In this document: in pieces, positions 1 through 9,441 of the stretch | Layout: each line of letters opens with the position of its first letter | Position numbering within the stretch: position 1 is the first letter of the stretch | NCBI GenBank assembly: GCA_963675135.1 | Contig: OY776124.1 | Coordinates: 21,698,066-21,762,065 of the forward strand | Length of the DNA stretch: 64,000 nucleotides | Source of the DNA: Galeopsis tetrahit | Taxonomy: Eukaryota; Streptophyta; Magnoliopsida; Lamiales; Lamiaceae | Direction of reading: 5' to 3' | Made by a program: the position numbers and the translations under genes | The notes under the pieces: generated by a model | What the model saw: the letters and a program-made list of their open reading frames with translations, nothing else | Databases searched by the model: none | What the model was told of the DNA's origin: nothing

Positions 1-2
1 CA

Positions 3-1208
3 GAGAAAAGCTCAGTCGATTTTGCTCGCGTACTAGCTACTGAATCCAGGAAGTTGGAACGAGTCTATAGAGCAAGAATCGAAGTTGCTGATGTTCAGAG
101 GAAGGAAGCATATGATCAGCTAACTCAAGCTCAACAACTTATCTCAGCTATGACTGATGAAAACAAGAAGTTACGTTTAACTGCTACACATTTTAAGAAT
201 GAGTTGAATTTATCTACTCAGAAGCTAGAGTTGGTTGCGACCAAGCTGGACAAGTTAAGTCAAAACAAGTCGCATGAGAAGCAAATTGAGAAAGCTACAG
301 ATCTTATGAAGCAGGCGATGATGGAAGAAATGACTCGGTTCACTTCTCTTTTCTCTCTCAAGGCATCTGATGAAGCCAAAAAGGGGGAAGAGGCAAGTCG
401 AGTTGAATTTGCTGCTGAAGGAGTGAAAAAGGCAAGTGCTGAACCAGAAGCTAAAGATGCTGCTGAAGCTATGCAAGATCTTAAGAGGCCTAAGAGAGGC
501 AGGGGCAGATTGGTTAAAACTGCAGAAGCTGAGCAAGCTAAAGTTGAAGCTGAAGAGTTGAAGAAGAAGGAGAAGGGCAAGTCTATTGCGTCTCCAGAAG
601 CTGAAGTGCAGAAGAGAATGGTATCGAAAAGGAAGTCTATTACCATTGAAGAGCCTACTCCTGAAGCTGGTATTTTGAAGAAGCAAAAGATTGATGAGCC
701 AAGTGATGAAGCTCATTATGCTAAGAAGAAGAAGATAGAAAAACACATTGAAAGTTTGTTGAAGCAGAAGCCTGATGAAGATCAAATAGAAGACAAGCTC
801 ATTGATCACTTTATTGACAAAGAACATCGTCAAGATTGGATGAAAGTGAAAAGGCAATGGGAACTAGATCACTGGATTATCAGGAAGTTTGGAGATTCTG
901 ATAACTCTGACGATCTTTATGCTATGTTTGACAAGTTCATGGAAGGACAGCATAAGATGCTATGGAACTTAATCATAAGGATATCTGCTGCTGCTAATTT
1001 TAATATTCTTGTTCCTGGTTTTCCGAAATGGAAGTGTCCTATGACTAGTTCAGGTAAAAGGGCAGATGTGAACCAGATCAAGAAGTATGAAGATGAGCTG
1101 CTAGACAATGAGAAGATTGAAGACGAAGAACATATCCAAGGAATCCATACTAGACTACTCAATGCTTTCTGTGTTCCAGATTCAGAAAGAGGTAATTTTC
1201 AAGTATAG
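3..1208 (+). CDS. Sirevirus-type post-pol ORF protein, C-terminal part (open at window edge)
   Basis: The reading frame is already open at the window start, so the protein is N-terminally cut here; about 401 codons are visible. The first ~90 residues are a predicted coiled coil (heptad-like L/K/E pattern). A Lys/Glu/Ala-rich, low-complexity basic stretch with NLS-like clusters (KRPKRGRGR, KKKKIEKH) follows, then a more globular C-terminal part containing WELDHWIIRKFGD and NILVPGFPKW. The same order and motifs occur at the end of the 1,155-aa ORF at 54797-58264. It lies between where pol would end and the 3' LTR, the position of the env-like or additional ORF of Sireviruses. No transmembrane helix is seen, so an envelope role is not supported. 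Function unknown. Confidence 0.75.
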   Translation, partial: EKSSVDFARVLATESRKLERVYRARIEVADVQRKEAYDQLTQAQQLISAMTDENKKLRLTATHFKNELNLSTQKLELVATKLDKLSQNKSHEKQIEKATDLMKQAMMEEMTRFTSLFSLKASDEAKKGEEASRVEFAAEGVKKASAEPEAKDAAEAMQDLKRPKRGRGRLVKTAEAEQAKVEAEELKKKEKGKSIASPEAEVQKRMVSKRKSITIEEPTPEAGILKKQKIDEPSDEAHYAKKKKIEKHIESLLKQKPDEDQIEDKLIDHFIDKEHRQDWMKVKRQWELDHWIIRKFGDSDNSDDLYAMFDKFMEGQHKMLWNLIIRISAAANFNILVPGFPKWKCPMTSSGKRADVNQIKKYEDELLDNEKIEDEEHIQGIHTRLLNAFCVPDSERGNFQV

Positions 1209-1384
1209 TTTAGTTTGTTTTGATTTCGTTATTCTTGAAGTATTTGTAATATCTACTGATCTACTTCTGAATGAATGAAAAAGATAAAGTACTATTTTGA
1301 TGTTAAAAGGCAAGATAACTACTTAACTAGTCTACTAATAAGAAAAGATTCAAGTAGTTTTGGCTTCATCAAAAAGGGGGAAAT

Positions 1385-2666
1385 TGATGGGATATGAATC
1401 CTAGAACAAGTCCTAAATGATGAATAAAAGATAAAAGATAAAGTTTTGATAAGCCAAAAGAAGACTTGAATATTTTCTAAGTGTTGACTAATCTAGTCTA
1501 GTTGAGTTGGAGTCATCTTGTACAGATCAGTAGAATTCAAAAGACAAGTACAGTTTAAAAGAAAAGTATTCATTAAAAGATAAGTACGATTTATAAGTAC
1601 TTCATATATGTTAGATTGTTACTGAGCTATTTAAATGATGTATAGAGCTCATGATGATTTTTATATGTAATAGATTAGATTTTGTGTATAGTTTATAAGT
1701 TGACTAAGCTTGTATTATAAAAGCTTAAAGTAATGTAATAGTCTTGGTAAGATTAGTATAGTCTACTTTACTGTTTGAAGAAGGAAGATCAGACAAGAAG
1801 AGTCGAAGTCTACTACTCAAGATAAGAAGACTACACAAGACAAGTCAACTTGAAGTTAGTTACAAATACGCGTGAAGAGATAAAGATATAGAAGTTAGTT
1901 ATGGAATAACTAATTCATAACAGAAACGCGTGGATTGATAAGAAGATTCAGTTGAAGGTAGTTATCAAGAAAAGTTGGTTACAACTTACTAAGTTCTTGA
2001 AGATTGAAGTCTATAAATACTTCATGATGGTGATCAATTGAAAACTACTATACACTGACGTTCATACTCAAGTGAAGCATTATCAAAGATATATTTGAAG
2101 TTTACTCTCAGAGATTGATTGAAGTTCAGAAAGATAGCCAGAAGACAAGTGAAGAATTCAGAAGGCTACTACTGAAGAACAGAGAAGTTTTTAGTTTTTG
2201 TTTGTTATTTTCAAGGTGCTAGATACTTGTAAAATTTCTAGTAAGATCGTAGACGTATCTGGAGGTATAGTCTGTTGAAGATCTAAGTCTTCTTCTTGGG
2301 ACTTTAAAGACAGGAACATACACTTGTACTCGATTGGAAGAGTTTAGTGGAAACATCACAACTGGGTTTGTGAGAGTGGATGTAGACAAGTTGTCGAACC
2401 ACTATAAATCTTGTGTTTGATTTACTTTACAGTTTTGATTGTTTAAATTGCTTAATTGGTTTAACTACTTAACTGATCTAGACTAGTTGAGTATAGAACA
2501 GAGTTCTCGAAAATAAGTTGAGTATAATCTTGAATTGGGCTCATTGATAATTTCGTATTCCGCATATTGTACTTTGATATTTCGAAAGAATTTTGAAAAG
2601 TCTATTCACCCCCCTCTAGACATTTTCACTAGCTTACTCGTTATTAACTCAACTTTGGGACCAACA
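1385..2666 (+). repeat. 3' LTR of Sirevirus-type element A
   Basis: It starts TGATGGGATATG directly after the polypurine tract and ends GGGACCAACA. It is 1,282 bp long and aligns along its length with the 1,339-bp LTRs of the element at 46549-59788 (for example AAGACTTGAATATTTTCTAAG and GAGAGTGGATGTAGACAAG), with many substitutions and indels. The 5' LTR lies outside the window. Confidence 0.88.
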
Positions 2667-2671
2667 ATTCC

Positions 2672-3549
2672 CTTTGGACCTGTTCATTGTTTTCTTCAAA
2701 AACTTGTTAAAATGCTTAGTGAGAAAGGCCATGTGGTCTGGATTGTCATAACATAGATCCATCACATCATCATCTGAATCGACTTCAGTGATAATAGGCT
2801 GTATTTCAGCACTTTGTGATGTCTCTCCTTTAAAAACAACCACCTTTTTATCATCTTTATTTTTCATCAAATTGAGTAGTGTTCATCTCATAAGTTTTAA
2901 GAATACTTACTAGCTCATTTTGACTCAATTTATCAGTATCTTTAGCCTCTTCTATAGCACATATTTTTGCATCAAATTTTTTAGGAACTGAACGCAAAAT
3001 TTTATGAACTACTCTCACATTCGAAATAGGATCACCAAGAGAATGTGATTCATTGACAATCTCACTTAAACGTTCATTATAAGATGATATGGTCTCATCT
3101 TCCCTTATTCGGAGATTTTCAAATTTAGTCCCTAGCATTCGAAGTTTTGTTCTTCGAACACTATCCGAACCTTCACAATGCTCTTGTAATCTATCCCAAG
3201 CTTCTTTAGAAGTTAAACAATTAGAAACAATTTTGAACATAGAAACATCAACAGAAGTAAAAATAGCATTTAAAGCTTTAGAATTAAACCCTGCTGTTGT
3301 TATCTCGTCAGCCGTCCAATCAACTTCCTTCTTGAGTTGAACTTCATTGTCTTCATCTACTGGAGTTTTTGGTGCATCCCAACCTGTAAGTACTGTCCTC
3401 CATGCACGTTCATCAATAGACTTGATATACATGCGCATCTTAGGTTTCCAATATGCATAGTTTGTACCATCTAAAACTGGTGGCCTAAGTGCTGTAGAGA
3501 TGTGATGTGTTTCCATTTTTGCAAAGACACAATAAATACTAAAACACAC
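2672..3549 (-). pseudogene. Copia gag (UBN2/retrotran_gag type), frameshifted and truncated
   Basis: The conceptual protein begins METHHISTALRPPVLDGTNY and has the Copia gag core: LDGTNYAYWKPKM near the N terminus, then SKEAWDRLQEHCEG, MLGTKFENLRIREDE and YNERLSEIVNE, as in UBN2-type gag domains. The first frame ends at 2857 after about 230 codons. The downstream part continues in another frame from about 2870 (KNKDDKKVVVFKGE), which fits a single-base loss in the A-run near 2866. Homology stops at 2672 where Sirevirus A inserted, so the zinc knuckle and all of pol are absent here. Confidence 0.85.
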
Positions 3550-3591
3550 TAATTAAAAACAAGGATCTAAACCTAGTGTCGTCAGGTATCA

Positions 3592-3603
3592 GCTCTGATA
3601 CCA
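3592..3603 (-). other. Primer binding site of Copia element A
   Basis: On the minus strand it reads TGGTATCAGAGC, complementary to the 3' end of initiator methionine tRNA. It sits two bases inside the LTR edge, as expected for Copia elements. Confidence 0.85.
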
Positions 3604-3605
3604 AC

Positions 3606-4451
3606 TGAAAGTGTGCGTGTTAAGTAAAACAAGACTGATGCTACACTCAATGTTAGAACACTCAATGTAACACTGACTCGATTACAGAATATCAGAATAC
3701 GAATAGCGGAAGACTTGAAAGTATGAAAACACAAAGACACAGAATTAACTTTTTAACATAGATTTTAATTTAAAATCTATGCGAGCCTTATGGCGAAACT
3801 TTCACTAATAATTATGTGAATACAAATGGTGTGTGAACAAATATTCACAACGGAAATAAGACTTGATAACCTATCGAGTCTAAAGACGGCTTAAGTGTAA
3901 AAATTACACTACCAAAAACTAATCTAACTCTATGATCTATCTATCAAAGATGTGTAGAGAATTTTATGTTGTACAGGAAGTTTGGACTCTTCGGCACAAC
4001 GACAAGAACATGCCAATGACAATTAATTCCTAACAGGATGAACACTAGTTTAGTAATTAAAGAATGGCACTTCGATTGATGGATGATGACCACGGCTCTG
4101 CTGTATTTATAGGCGTGAATAAGCATTCTAGAACCTTCATCCATGATCTCCTAAATTTTAGGATCTTATCCTTTCTTCTTTCCCAACTGCCTTCTAGGAT
4201 CTTCCAGCCAGTTCTGGACGTTTCTCAAGGGCAACCGCATGATCTACACACTTCTGCAAGCTTCCAGATCCTTCCAGTCTGGAAATGTGTAGAATGTTCT
4301 AGATCTTCAACCTGCGATGTTACAACATCCAAAGCAGCATTAGCCAGAAAACAGAATTTAGACTTAGGAAAAATAAGAAAGGTCGAATTATGATGTTGCA
4401 GCCTCGTGTGATAACATCTTCGATAACATCACCAAGTCTTCAACATCAACA
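3606..4451 (-). repeat. 5' LTR of Copia element A
   Basis: On the minus strand it runs from TGTTGATGTTGAAG to CACACTTTCA. It shares long blocks with the LTRs at 30830-31828 and 33190-33638, for example CTTCCTGTACAACATA and ATTAAGTGTAACA. It is about 846 bp, shorter than the 999-bp copy at 30830, which has extra sequence in the middle. Confidence 0.82.
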
Positions 4452-5305
4452 GGGACGAAGAACAACAGTTTGGAGCAGAAGAACAACAGTTTGGGGAAGA
4501 AGAACCGAATATGTATCAAACAATGATCAGGGAAGCTGGTTTTTCAAACATGGAAGAGGAGCCGACGAATGAGGCATTTCGGTTTTATGAGATGCTCAAA
4601 TTAGTCGAAGAATATTTATATCCGGGTTGTGAATCTCACTCACAATTGTCATTTAATGCACGACTCATGGCCATTAAGACCGAGAACAAGCTTTCTAACA
4701 GGGCATATGAGCAAGTGACACAATTATGCAGTGACATTTATCCTCAAAATAATAAGGTGCCTACGACGTTTCATCAAAGCAAACAAATGTTGAAAAATGT
4801 TGGTTTGCCGGTTGAGAAGATTGATTGTTGTGTGAACGGTTGCATGTTATATTGGGGTGACGAAGATAGCAGTCTGAAGATGTGTAGAATGTCTGGCCAT
4901 CCCCGGTACAAAGAGGCACGTCGAAAGGGACCTGGTGGTCAATCGAAGAAGACAAAGAAGGAAGTGTCGTATAAGAAGATGTACTACCTTCCTATCATTC
5001 CTTGTTTAATGAGATTATATCAATCAAGTGCCACAACACAACACATGACGTGGCATGCTATAGATTTCTCTTCGGCTGAGTCGAGGGAGATGCGACATCC
5101 GACAGACTCGGAGGCCTGGAAACACCTTGACAACGTGTTTCCAGATTTTGCTTGTGAACCGAGGAATGTGAGATTAGGTTTGTGTACCGACGGAATTACC
5201 GACGGAATATTGACCCGGTTTATTAAACGGGTTGTCCGGATTACCGACGGACATATTCCGTCGGCAAATATGACTGAAATATTCCGTCGGTATGTTCGTC
5301 GGTAA
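4452..5305 (+). pseudogene. CACTA transposase TNP2 (Transposase_21 type), N-terminal fragment
   Basis: The frame is open from the LTR edge; the ORF with a start codon begins at 4511 (MYQTMIREAGFSN). Recognisable TNP2 features are an EEEP.NEAFRFYEML segment, the cysteine cluster with CCVNGCMLYWGDE and CRMSGHPRYK, then YYLPIIPCLMRLYQSS, MTWHAIDFSS, RHPTDSEAWKHLD and FACEPRNVRLGLCTDG. In intact TNP2 proteins the catalytic region follows this last block. Here homology stops at about 5189 and the frame runs on into subterminal repeats to 5305. This is an internally deleted element; the junction lies in an ACCGACGGA-like word that resembles the subterminal repeat, so a repeat-mediated deletion is likely. 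Confidence 0.85.
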
Positions 5306-5428
5306 TGCCGACGGAAGTAAAAAATCCGTCGGCAAAAAAAGCCGACGACATGAAAGTGGACGGATAACATTCCGTCGGTAAGCCTGGCGGCCGACGGAAT
5401 TTTCGTCGGTAATTCCGTCTCTAAAACG
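5186..5428. repeat. CACTA subterminal repeat cluster (CCGTCGG/CCGACGG)
   Basis: Roughly a dozen copies of a CCGACGG/CCGTCGG core occur in both orientations within 240 bp, immediately inside the right terminus at 5444. In characterised CACTA elements such arrays bind the element-encoded TNPA-type protein; that role here is inferred. Confidence 0.75.
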
Positions 5429-5610
5429 CGTCTTTTTTGTAGTGAATTTAATTAGGTTTTGAGATGAGAGAGTTATTTTTGAGATTTCCACGTGGGTGTC
5501 CTCATCCGTTTTGTGGGTGTTCTCATCACGTAGGTGTCCTCATAGGATCCTTGGGTGCCTTTAGCCGCGCCCTTCTTTTTTAGTCACGCATGGGTCTAGG
5601 AGCAAATGAT

Positions 5611-6766
5611 GGGTTTGACTATTTACATCTCCATTTCTAAGAGATGCACTCCCCCGATTAATGCACCCCACCAAAAATAGATGGCACCTTCCTCGAAATG
5701 TCTTAAATACCCCCTTCTCTATAATATTCCTACTACTAACCACACCCTCCCACCAAATCCTAATTTCTCACATTTCATCTCCTCTCTTCACACTTTCATC
5801 CTCTCATTTCTCCTAGCCGTCGGCGCCGTCGATCCAGCCACCGCCACCGCCGCCCCCTTGCCTTCCTCTCCCTCGGCACCAAAGGCCTCCCCCTCCCTCG
5901 ACCGTGACCGGCCTCCTCCTCACTCTCTCCGATTTTCTAGTATTCCCTACCTCTGCCAGAGCGCTACCGCCCCTATTCTTTAAAAAAAAAAAAAATTGCA
6001 CCAACGGCCGCGCTGCCGCCCCGTCCATCGGCCGCCATAGCCGCCCCCTACCTCTCTCTTCTCTCCCCACCATTTTCCCCCCTCCACCCCTGCCATGGCG
6101 CCCCCGCCCCACCACCCGTAAAAATATATATATGTTCTTCAGCGTCCGCGCGACTGCCCCCTCCCTCTCTCCCGATTCGTCGCCGCCGGCCCCGGCCCAC
6201 ACCCCAGGTTTGTCCGCACCTTTTGGGCGTTTGTTAGGGTTTTCTGCTTTTATAGAAACCTTTTTTATTTTTTTTTCAATTTTCGACACTGTAATGTCGA
6301 CCATGTATCTTCCCGTCGACAAAATGTTGTCGACGGGAGTGTATATGGTCGACATTACAGTGTCGATCGACCTTTGTTGGCCGACCATATATCCTCCCGT
6401 CGACAAAATGTTGTCGATGGGAGGATATATGGTCGGCACTAGTTTGACGATTTTTTTTTAAAAAATTGTTAGTTTTTCTAAGTTTTTTTTAGGCCGAAAA
6501 AAAGAAGTTTGATAACTAAACATTCCAACTTGATTGTTAATGGGTTTGATAATGGTGTTTATGGATGAATATGGTTGATTTGTTAAAATTTTTGATTTTT
6601 TTTTATTTCTTGCTACCGAAAAAAATGATGATGTTGGCCGGAGGGGGTGCATCTAGTAGGCTGGATTTTAATGAAGGGTATTTTGGGGTTTTTACACTAT
6701 TATTAAATTAATAAATTGATTGTGGGAGTGCATCTCTCCGAAATGGAGGTGCATATAGTCAAACCC
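5611..6766 (+). mobile_element. Non-autonomous Mutator-like element E1
   Basis: It is flanked by perfect 9-bp target duplications GCAAATGAT (5602-5610 and 6767-6775). The termini are inverted: GGGTTTGACTATTTACATCT on the left, and the complement of the right end reads GGGTTTGACTATATGCACCT. A 9-bp duplication is the Mutator hallmark. Inside, in order, are an AT-rich arm, a C-rich stretch (about 5810-6220) and two tandem hairpins (6284-6437). No transposase is present; long reading frames in the C-rich part are compositional. The same family recurs as E3 at 16734-17959. Confidence 0.9.
6284..6437. repeat. Two tandem long hairpins of element E1
   Basis: Hairpin 1 (6284-6365) has outer arms CGACACTGTAATGTCGACC and its complement, with apex CCCGTCGACAAAATGTTGTC. 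Hairpin 2 (6380-6437) has outer arms GCCGACCATATATCC and its complement, with the same apex. Almost the whole 150 bp can pair within the two stems. The apex is centred on an AATG/AAAATG loop between GTCGACAA and TTGTCGAY. Confidence 0.9.
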
Positions 6767-7134
6767 GCAAATGATCAACCTGTTTGCTATCATTTCTCTC
6801 GATTCACGTGCCTGCTTTACACTGTAATGGGCCGCCTCTATTTAAGCATTTGGGCCCTCGAAATTGGAAGGCTGGAAGCGAGCCTTTACTTAGTTAAATG
6901 GCGGTCCTGGCTATATACCCTCCAGCTTTGTTAAGTACACTACACCTCCACATTTATTAATTTAATATTCATGTAAATTATCTAATTTGCCCTTTTAATA
7001 AAATACCATACACTCTCCCTTAACTTTCAAACCCTAATGACAGCTGTCACCACCACCGCCGCCTCCGACAGTCGACAACACCATCAAAAAGTGTCAAACA
7101 CACAAGAAAATCACAAAAAAAAAAAAAAAAAAAA

Positions 7135-7338
7135 TCAACAAATATGTATCGACGGTATGCATTATTGTCGACAACAATTTGTTGACAATAGTGCATATCA
7201 TAGACACATATTTGTCGATTTTTTTTTTTTAAATTTAATTTTTTTTAAAACTTTCGACAAACCAGAGTCGAGTAGATGAACTATTTTCGACAACAATTTG
7301 TCAACGATAGTGAATCTACTCGACACTGGTTTGTCAAA
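7135..7338. repeat. Two tandem long hairpins of element E2
   Basis: Hairpin 1 (7135-7218) pairs TCAACAAATATGTATCGACG with its near-complement. Hairpin 2 (7253-7338) pairs TTCGACAAACCAGAGTCGAG with its near-complement. Both have the apex TCGACAACAATTTGT, the same position and type of apex as in E1. Arm sequences are unrelated to those in E1 and E3. Confidence 0.85.
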
Positions 7339-7409
7339 AATTTAAAAAAAAAAAACACAAAGAAAACCTACCTGCAGCGGCGAGGGGTGGGGGCGAGCGG
7401 CCGCAAGAA

Positions 7410-7710
7410 TTGAGGGAGGGAGGAGAAGCCGGCGGGATTGGGGCGAGGGAGCATGCGGTGGCACTTGGCAAGGGAGGGGGTGCCGCCGCCGATATTACAG
7501 AAATAAAAAAAATGAAAAAGAGTAAAGAGGCGTTGGCAGGTTTGGGGGCGAGGGAGGAGGCGTTGTCGTCGGTGCTTGGCAAGGGAGGGGCGGCGGCGAT
7601 TTATAAAAATAAAATAAAAAAACGAGGGGAGAAGCTGTGGGGCGGCGGGAGGTTTGGACAAGGGAGCTTGGGGCTGCTGCCGATTTGTGGAAAGGGGGAG
7701 GGGAGGCGGC
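7410..7710 (-). repeat. G-rich (C-rich on minus) tandem repeats of element E2
   Basis: Related units of roughly 100 bp share a CTTGGCAAGGGAGGGG core and GGGGGCGAGGGAG blocks, separated by A-rich tracts. They correspond to the C-rich repeats between poly(A) tracts in E1 and E3, seen from the other strand. Reading frames here are low-complexity and are not called as genes. Confidence 0.6.
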
Positions 7711-7842
7711 CGACTTTAAATGTGTAAATGGTAGATTAGATATTTTGTGGGAGAGTGTAACTAACGTATGAAGAAGGATACGAAAATCATGGGGGTATAT
7801 TTAACAAGGCTGGAGGGGTATATAGCCATGGCCTAAATGTCC

Positions 7843-9257
7843 TATCAAGTGGTCTCATAATAATATTGGGCCTTAATTTTATTTCTTTTTTCTCTTGAGT
7901 CCAATCATTTTTTCTCCTTCTCAATTTATTTCTTCAATTAACTTCACGAATTTATCGAGACGCATTTTTCTCAAACAATGCTCATTTTTTCTATAAAAAT
8001 AGCAAAACACATATCTTTCTTATTTCAAGTGAAATTAGTCAATTTAGTGTAAATAATGCATGAAATCCTATAAAATTATATAAAATAAACACATGAAGTT
8101 CAAACAATTTGTATACTATTCAATAGTTTTTAGATGAAAGGAAAATCTCATGCATATGCATATATATTGTGATGCAAGCGGATTTTTTTTAATGAAATTC
8201 TCTTTTGTCTGATAAAAAAAATACACTAATATAATAAATTTAATTATTGTACAATCATCCAACCATTAAAATCTCACCCAACAATAATATAACAATACAA
8301 TTTCATTCAATCTTACACATTGATTTGACATATATAAAATTAAATTAAACATCTCATATTCAAAAACTCAAAAGAAACCCACACATTAATTCATAAGAAT
8401 TTAAAAAACCTTGATTTTAAAAAATCGATTTGAACATCATCTAAATGTTCAAATAAGTATGAAAAGAAGGGAGTAATAAATATTTAATTAATATACAAAC
8501 TTAACAAAATAATTTGAACAAATTTTACATCTATGATAAAATTACATAAAATATAATATATTGTGTTATATACGGAGTAATATTTATATATCTATTTTTA
8601 ATTTTTTTTGATTTTTTCTAAATTTTTTCTATATTAGATTCGATATTGTTATTGCATACAAATATTTATCTATTTTATTATTTTTTACAAATTTAGTGAA
8701 AATATCCATATTATCAATATCAATATTAGTAATCATAAAAATTAAATATATTGAAAATATACTAGAAAAAATTGGGCATATTTTGGTACTTGCATGGAAA
8801 CACGTGAATGTGGATGTGGTGATTTGAATTGAGTTTGCAAAATGTGGGGCCCGGGCCACGTGAATTTTGAGCTGCTCCATTAATTAATTACATTGGCGTG
8901 GAGGTCCATGATGCTTCCTTCCTTTTCTTTCACAAATTTTTATTAGGTGGGTCAAATCTTTTACTTCGTCCTTGGTCAAACATTGCAGCAACGAATTGAT
9001 AACGATTAATCTTTGTAGTGAAGGCTATGACTTCAAACGGGTTTGGTTTTAGTAGATGGACGGTAAAATTGATCACTTTAAATTAGTTGATTTTTGGATT
9101 AATACCATATTATAAAATAAAAAAATAATTATTCACACAAAAAATTCTCTCTGCAAACAATAAATGTTCTAAATTAATATACTTAGAATTGCAATGTGCA
9201 AACAATCTTGGCTGGGGTCGATCAATATTATTGACTTTTGGGCAAGTTAAGTCTAGC
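7843..9257. other. AT-rich intergenic region upstream of the SABATH gene
   Basis: No coding sequence is supported. The segment from about 8215 to 8440 resembles the Harbinger-like MITE at 38022-38465 (shared words include CATTCAATCTTACA and TTGATTTGACAT), so it is probably a decayed copy; its ends are not clear. Two CACGTG boxes near 8800-8862 are listed separately. Confidence 0.5.
8801..8862 (+). promoter_or_regulatory. Two G-box (CACGTG) elements upstream of the SABATH gene
   Basis: CACGTG occurs at 8801-8806 and 8857-8862, about 580-640 bp before the start codon. G-boxes are bound by bHLH and bZIP factors and are frequent in jasmonate-, light- and abscisate-responsive promoters. That they regulate this gene is inference from position only. 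Confidence 0.35.
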
Positions 9258-9265
9258 TATAAATA
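9258..9265 (+). promoter_or_regulatory. Likely TATA box of the SABATH gene
   Basis: TATAAATA lies about 180 bp before the start codon. A second CTATAAATAG copy is at about 9337-9346; either could serve, and the two lie in a loosely repeated segment. Confidence 0.45.
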
Positions 9266-9441
9266 GATGTGATCACGCAATTCAACTTTGTATTAAATTC
9301 ACAAATTCAACTCTGATATTCTTGAAGCTGATGGTCTATAAATAGATCGATTCAGAAGTTTTTATTACACAAATTAATTCAACTCTTGAAACTAGTCTAT
9401 AAATCAGAAACCAGGTGTAATTAGTTGTGAAGATAGATAGA

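Larger units (their letters stand above)
1..2666 (+). mobile_element. Sirevirus-type Copia element A, 3' part
   Basis: The right-hand part of a long LTR retrotransposon enters from the left window edge. Its order is the end of an extra post-pol ORF (to 1208), about 160 bp of spacer, a polypurine tract at 1371-1384 (AAAAAGGGGGAAAT) and a 3' LTR (1385-2666). The layout, the polypurine tract and the LTR termini (TG...GGGACCAACA) match the complete element at 46549-59788, so the two belong to the same lineage but are clearly different families. The element inserted into the gag region of an inverted Copia element; the 5 bp after the LTR (ATTCC, 2667-2671) should be one copy of the target duplication. 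The other copy lies outside the window. Confidence 0.88.
2667..4451 (-). mobile_element. Copia element A (inverted), 5' LTR and gag, interrupted
   Basis: On the minus strand this reads LTR (4451-3606), primer binding site (3603-3592) and the start of gag (3549 downward). It is cut at 2667 by Sirevirus element A; the rest should lie left of the window. The LTR is related to that of the Copia element at 30830-33638. The LTR abuts CACTA coding sequence at 4452, so this element inserted into a CACTA transposon. GGGAC (4452-4456) is the expected target-duplication copy. Confidence 0.85.
4452..5444 (+). mobile_element. CACTA (En/Spm) transposon, right end with TNP2 fragment
   Basis: The element ends at 5444 with TTTTTTGTAGTG, the complement of a CACTACAAAAAA terminus. 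From about 5186 it carries dense short repeats in both orientations (CCGTCGG, TACCGACGGAA), the subterminal repeats typical of CACTA transposons. Upstream is a TNP2-type transposase fragment. The sequence left of 4452 is a retrotransposon stack inserted in the element, and the CACTA left end is not in the window. AAT (5445-5447) would be the right copy of a 3-bp target duplication. Confidence 0.85.
6904..7833 (-). mobile_element. Non-autonomous Mutator-like element E2
   Basis: The termini are inverted repeats: left GTCCTGGCTATATACCC; the complement of the right end reads GGCCATGGCTATATACCC, followed on both sides by a CTCCAGC.TTGTTAA block. Flanking 9-mers TAAATGGCG (6895-6903) and TAAATGTCC (7834-7842) agree at 7 of 9 positions, so the target duplication is plausible but decayed. 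Read on the minus strand, its order matches E1 and E3: C-rich repeats, then two hairpins, then the terminus. Its termini differ in sequence from those of E1 and E3, so it is a sister family. Confidence 0.72.

Noticed and set aside
5192..5305. C-terminal tail of the CACTA transposase frame
   Set aside because: After LCTDG the frame is translated subterminal repeat, not protein homology.
6284..6437. The repeated palindromes as a CRISPR-like array
   Set aside because: Only two hairpins per element, no unique spacers, and a eukaryotic transposon context with 9-bp target duplications.
5681..6461. Long proline/arginine- and glycine-rich reading frames on both strands of E1
   Set aside because: They arise from C-rich composition, exist on both strands and have no recognisable domain or codon signal; the span is inside a transposon with clear ends.
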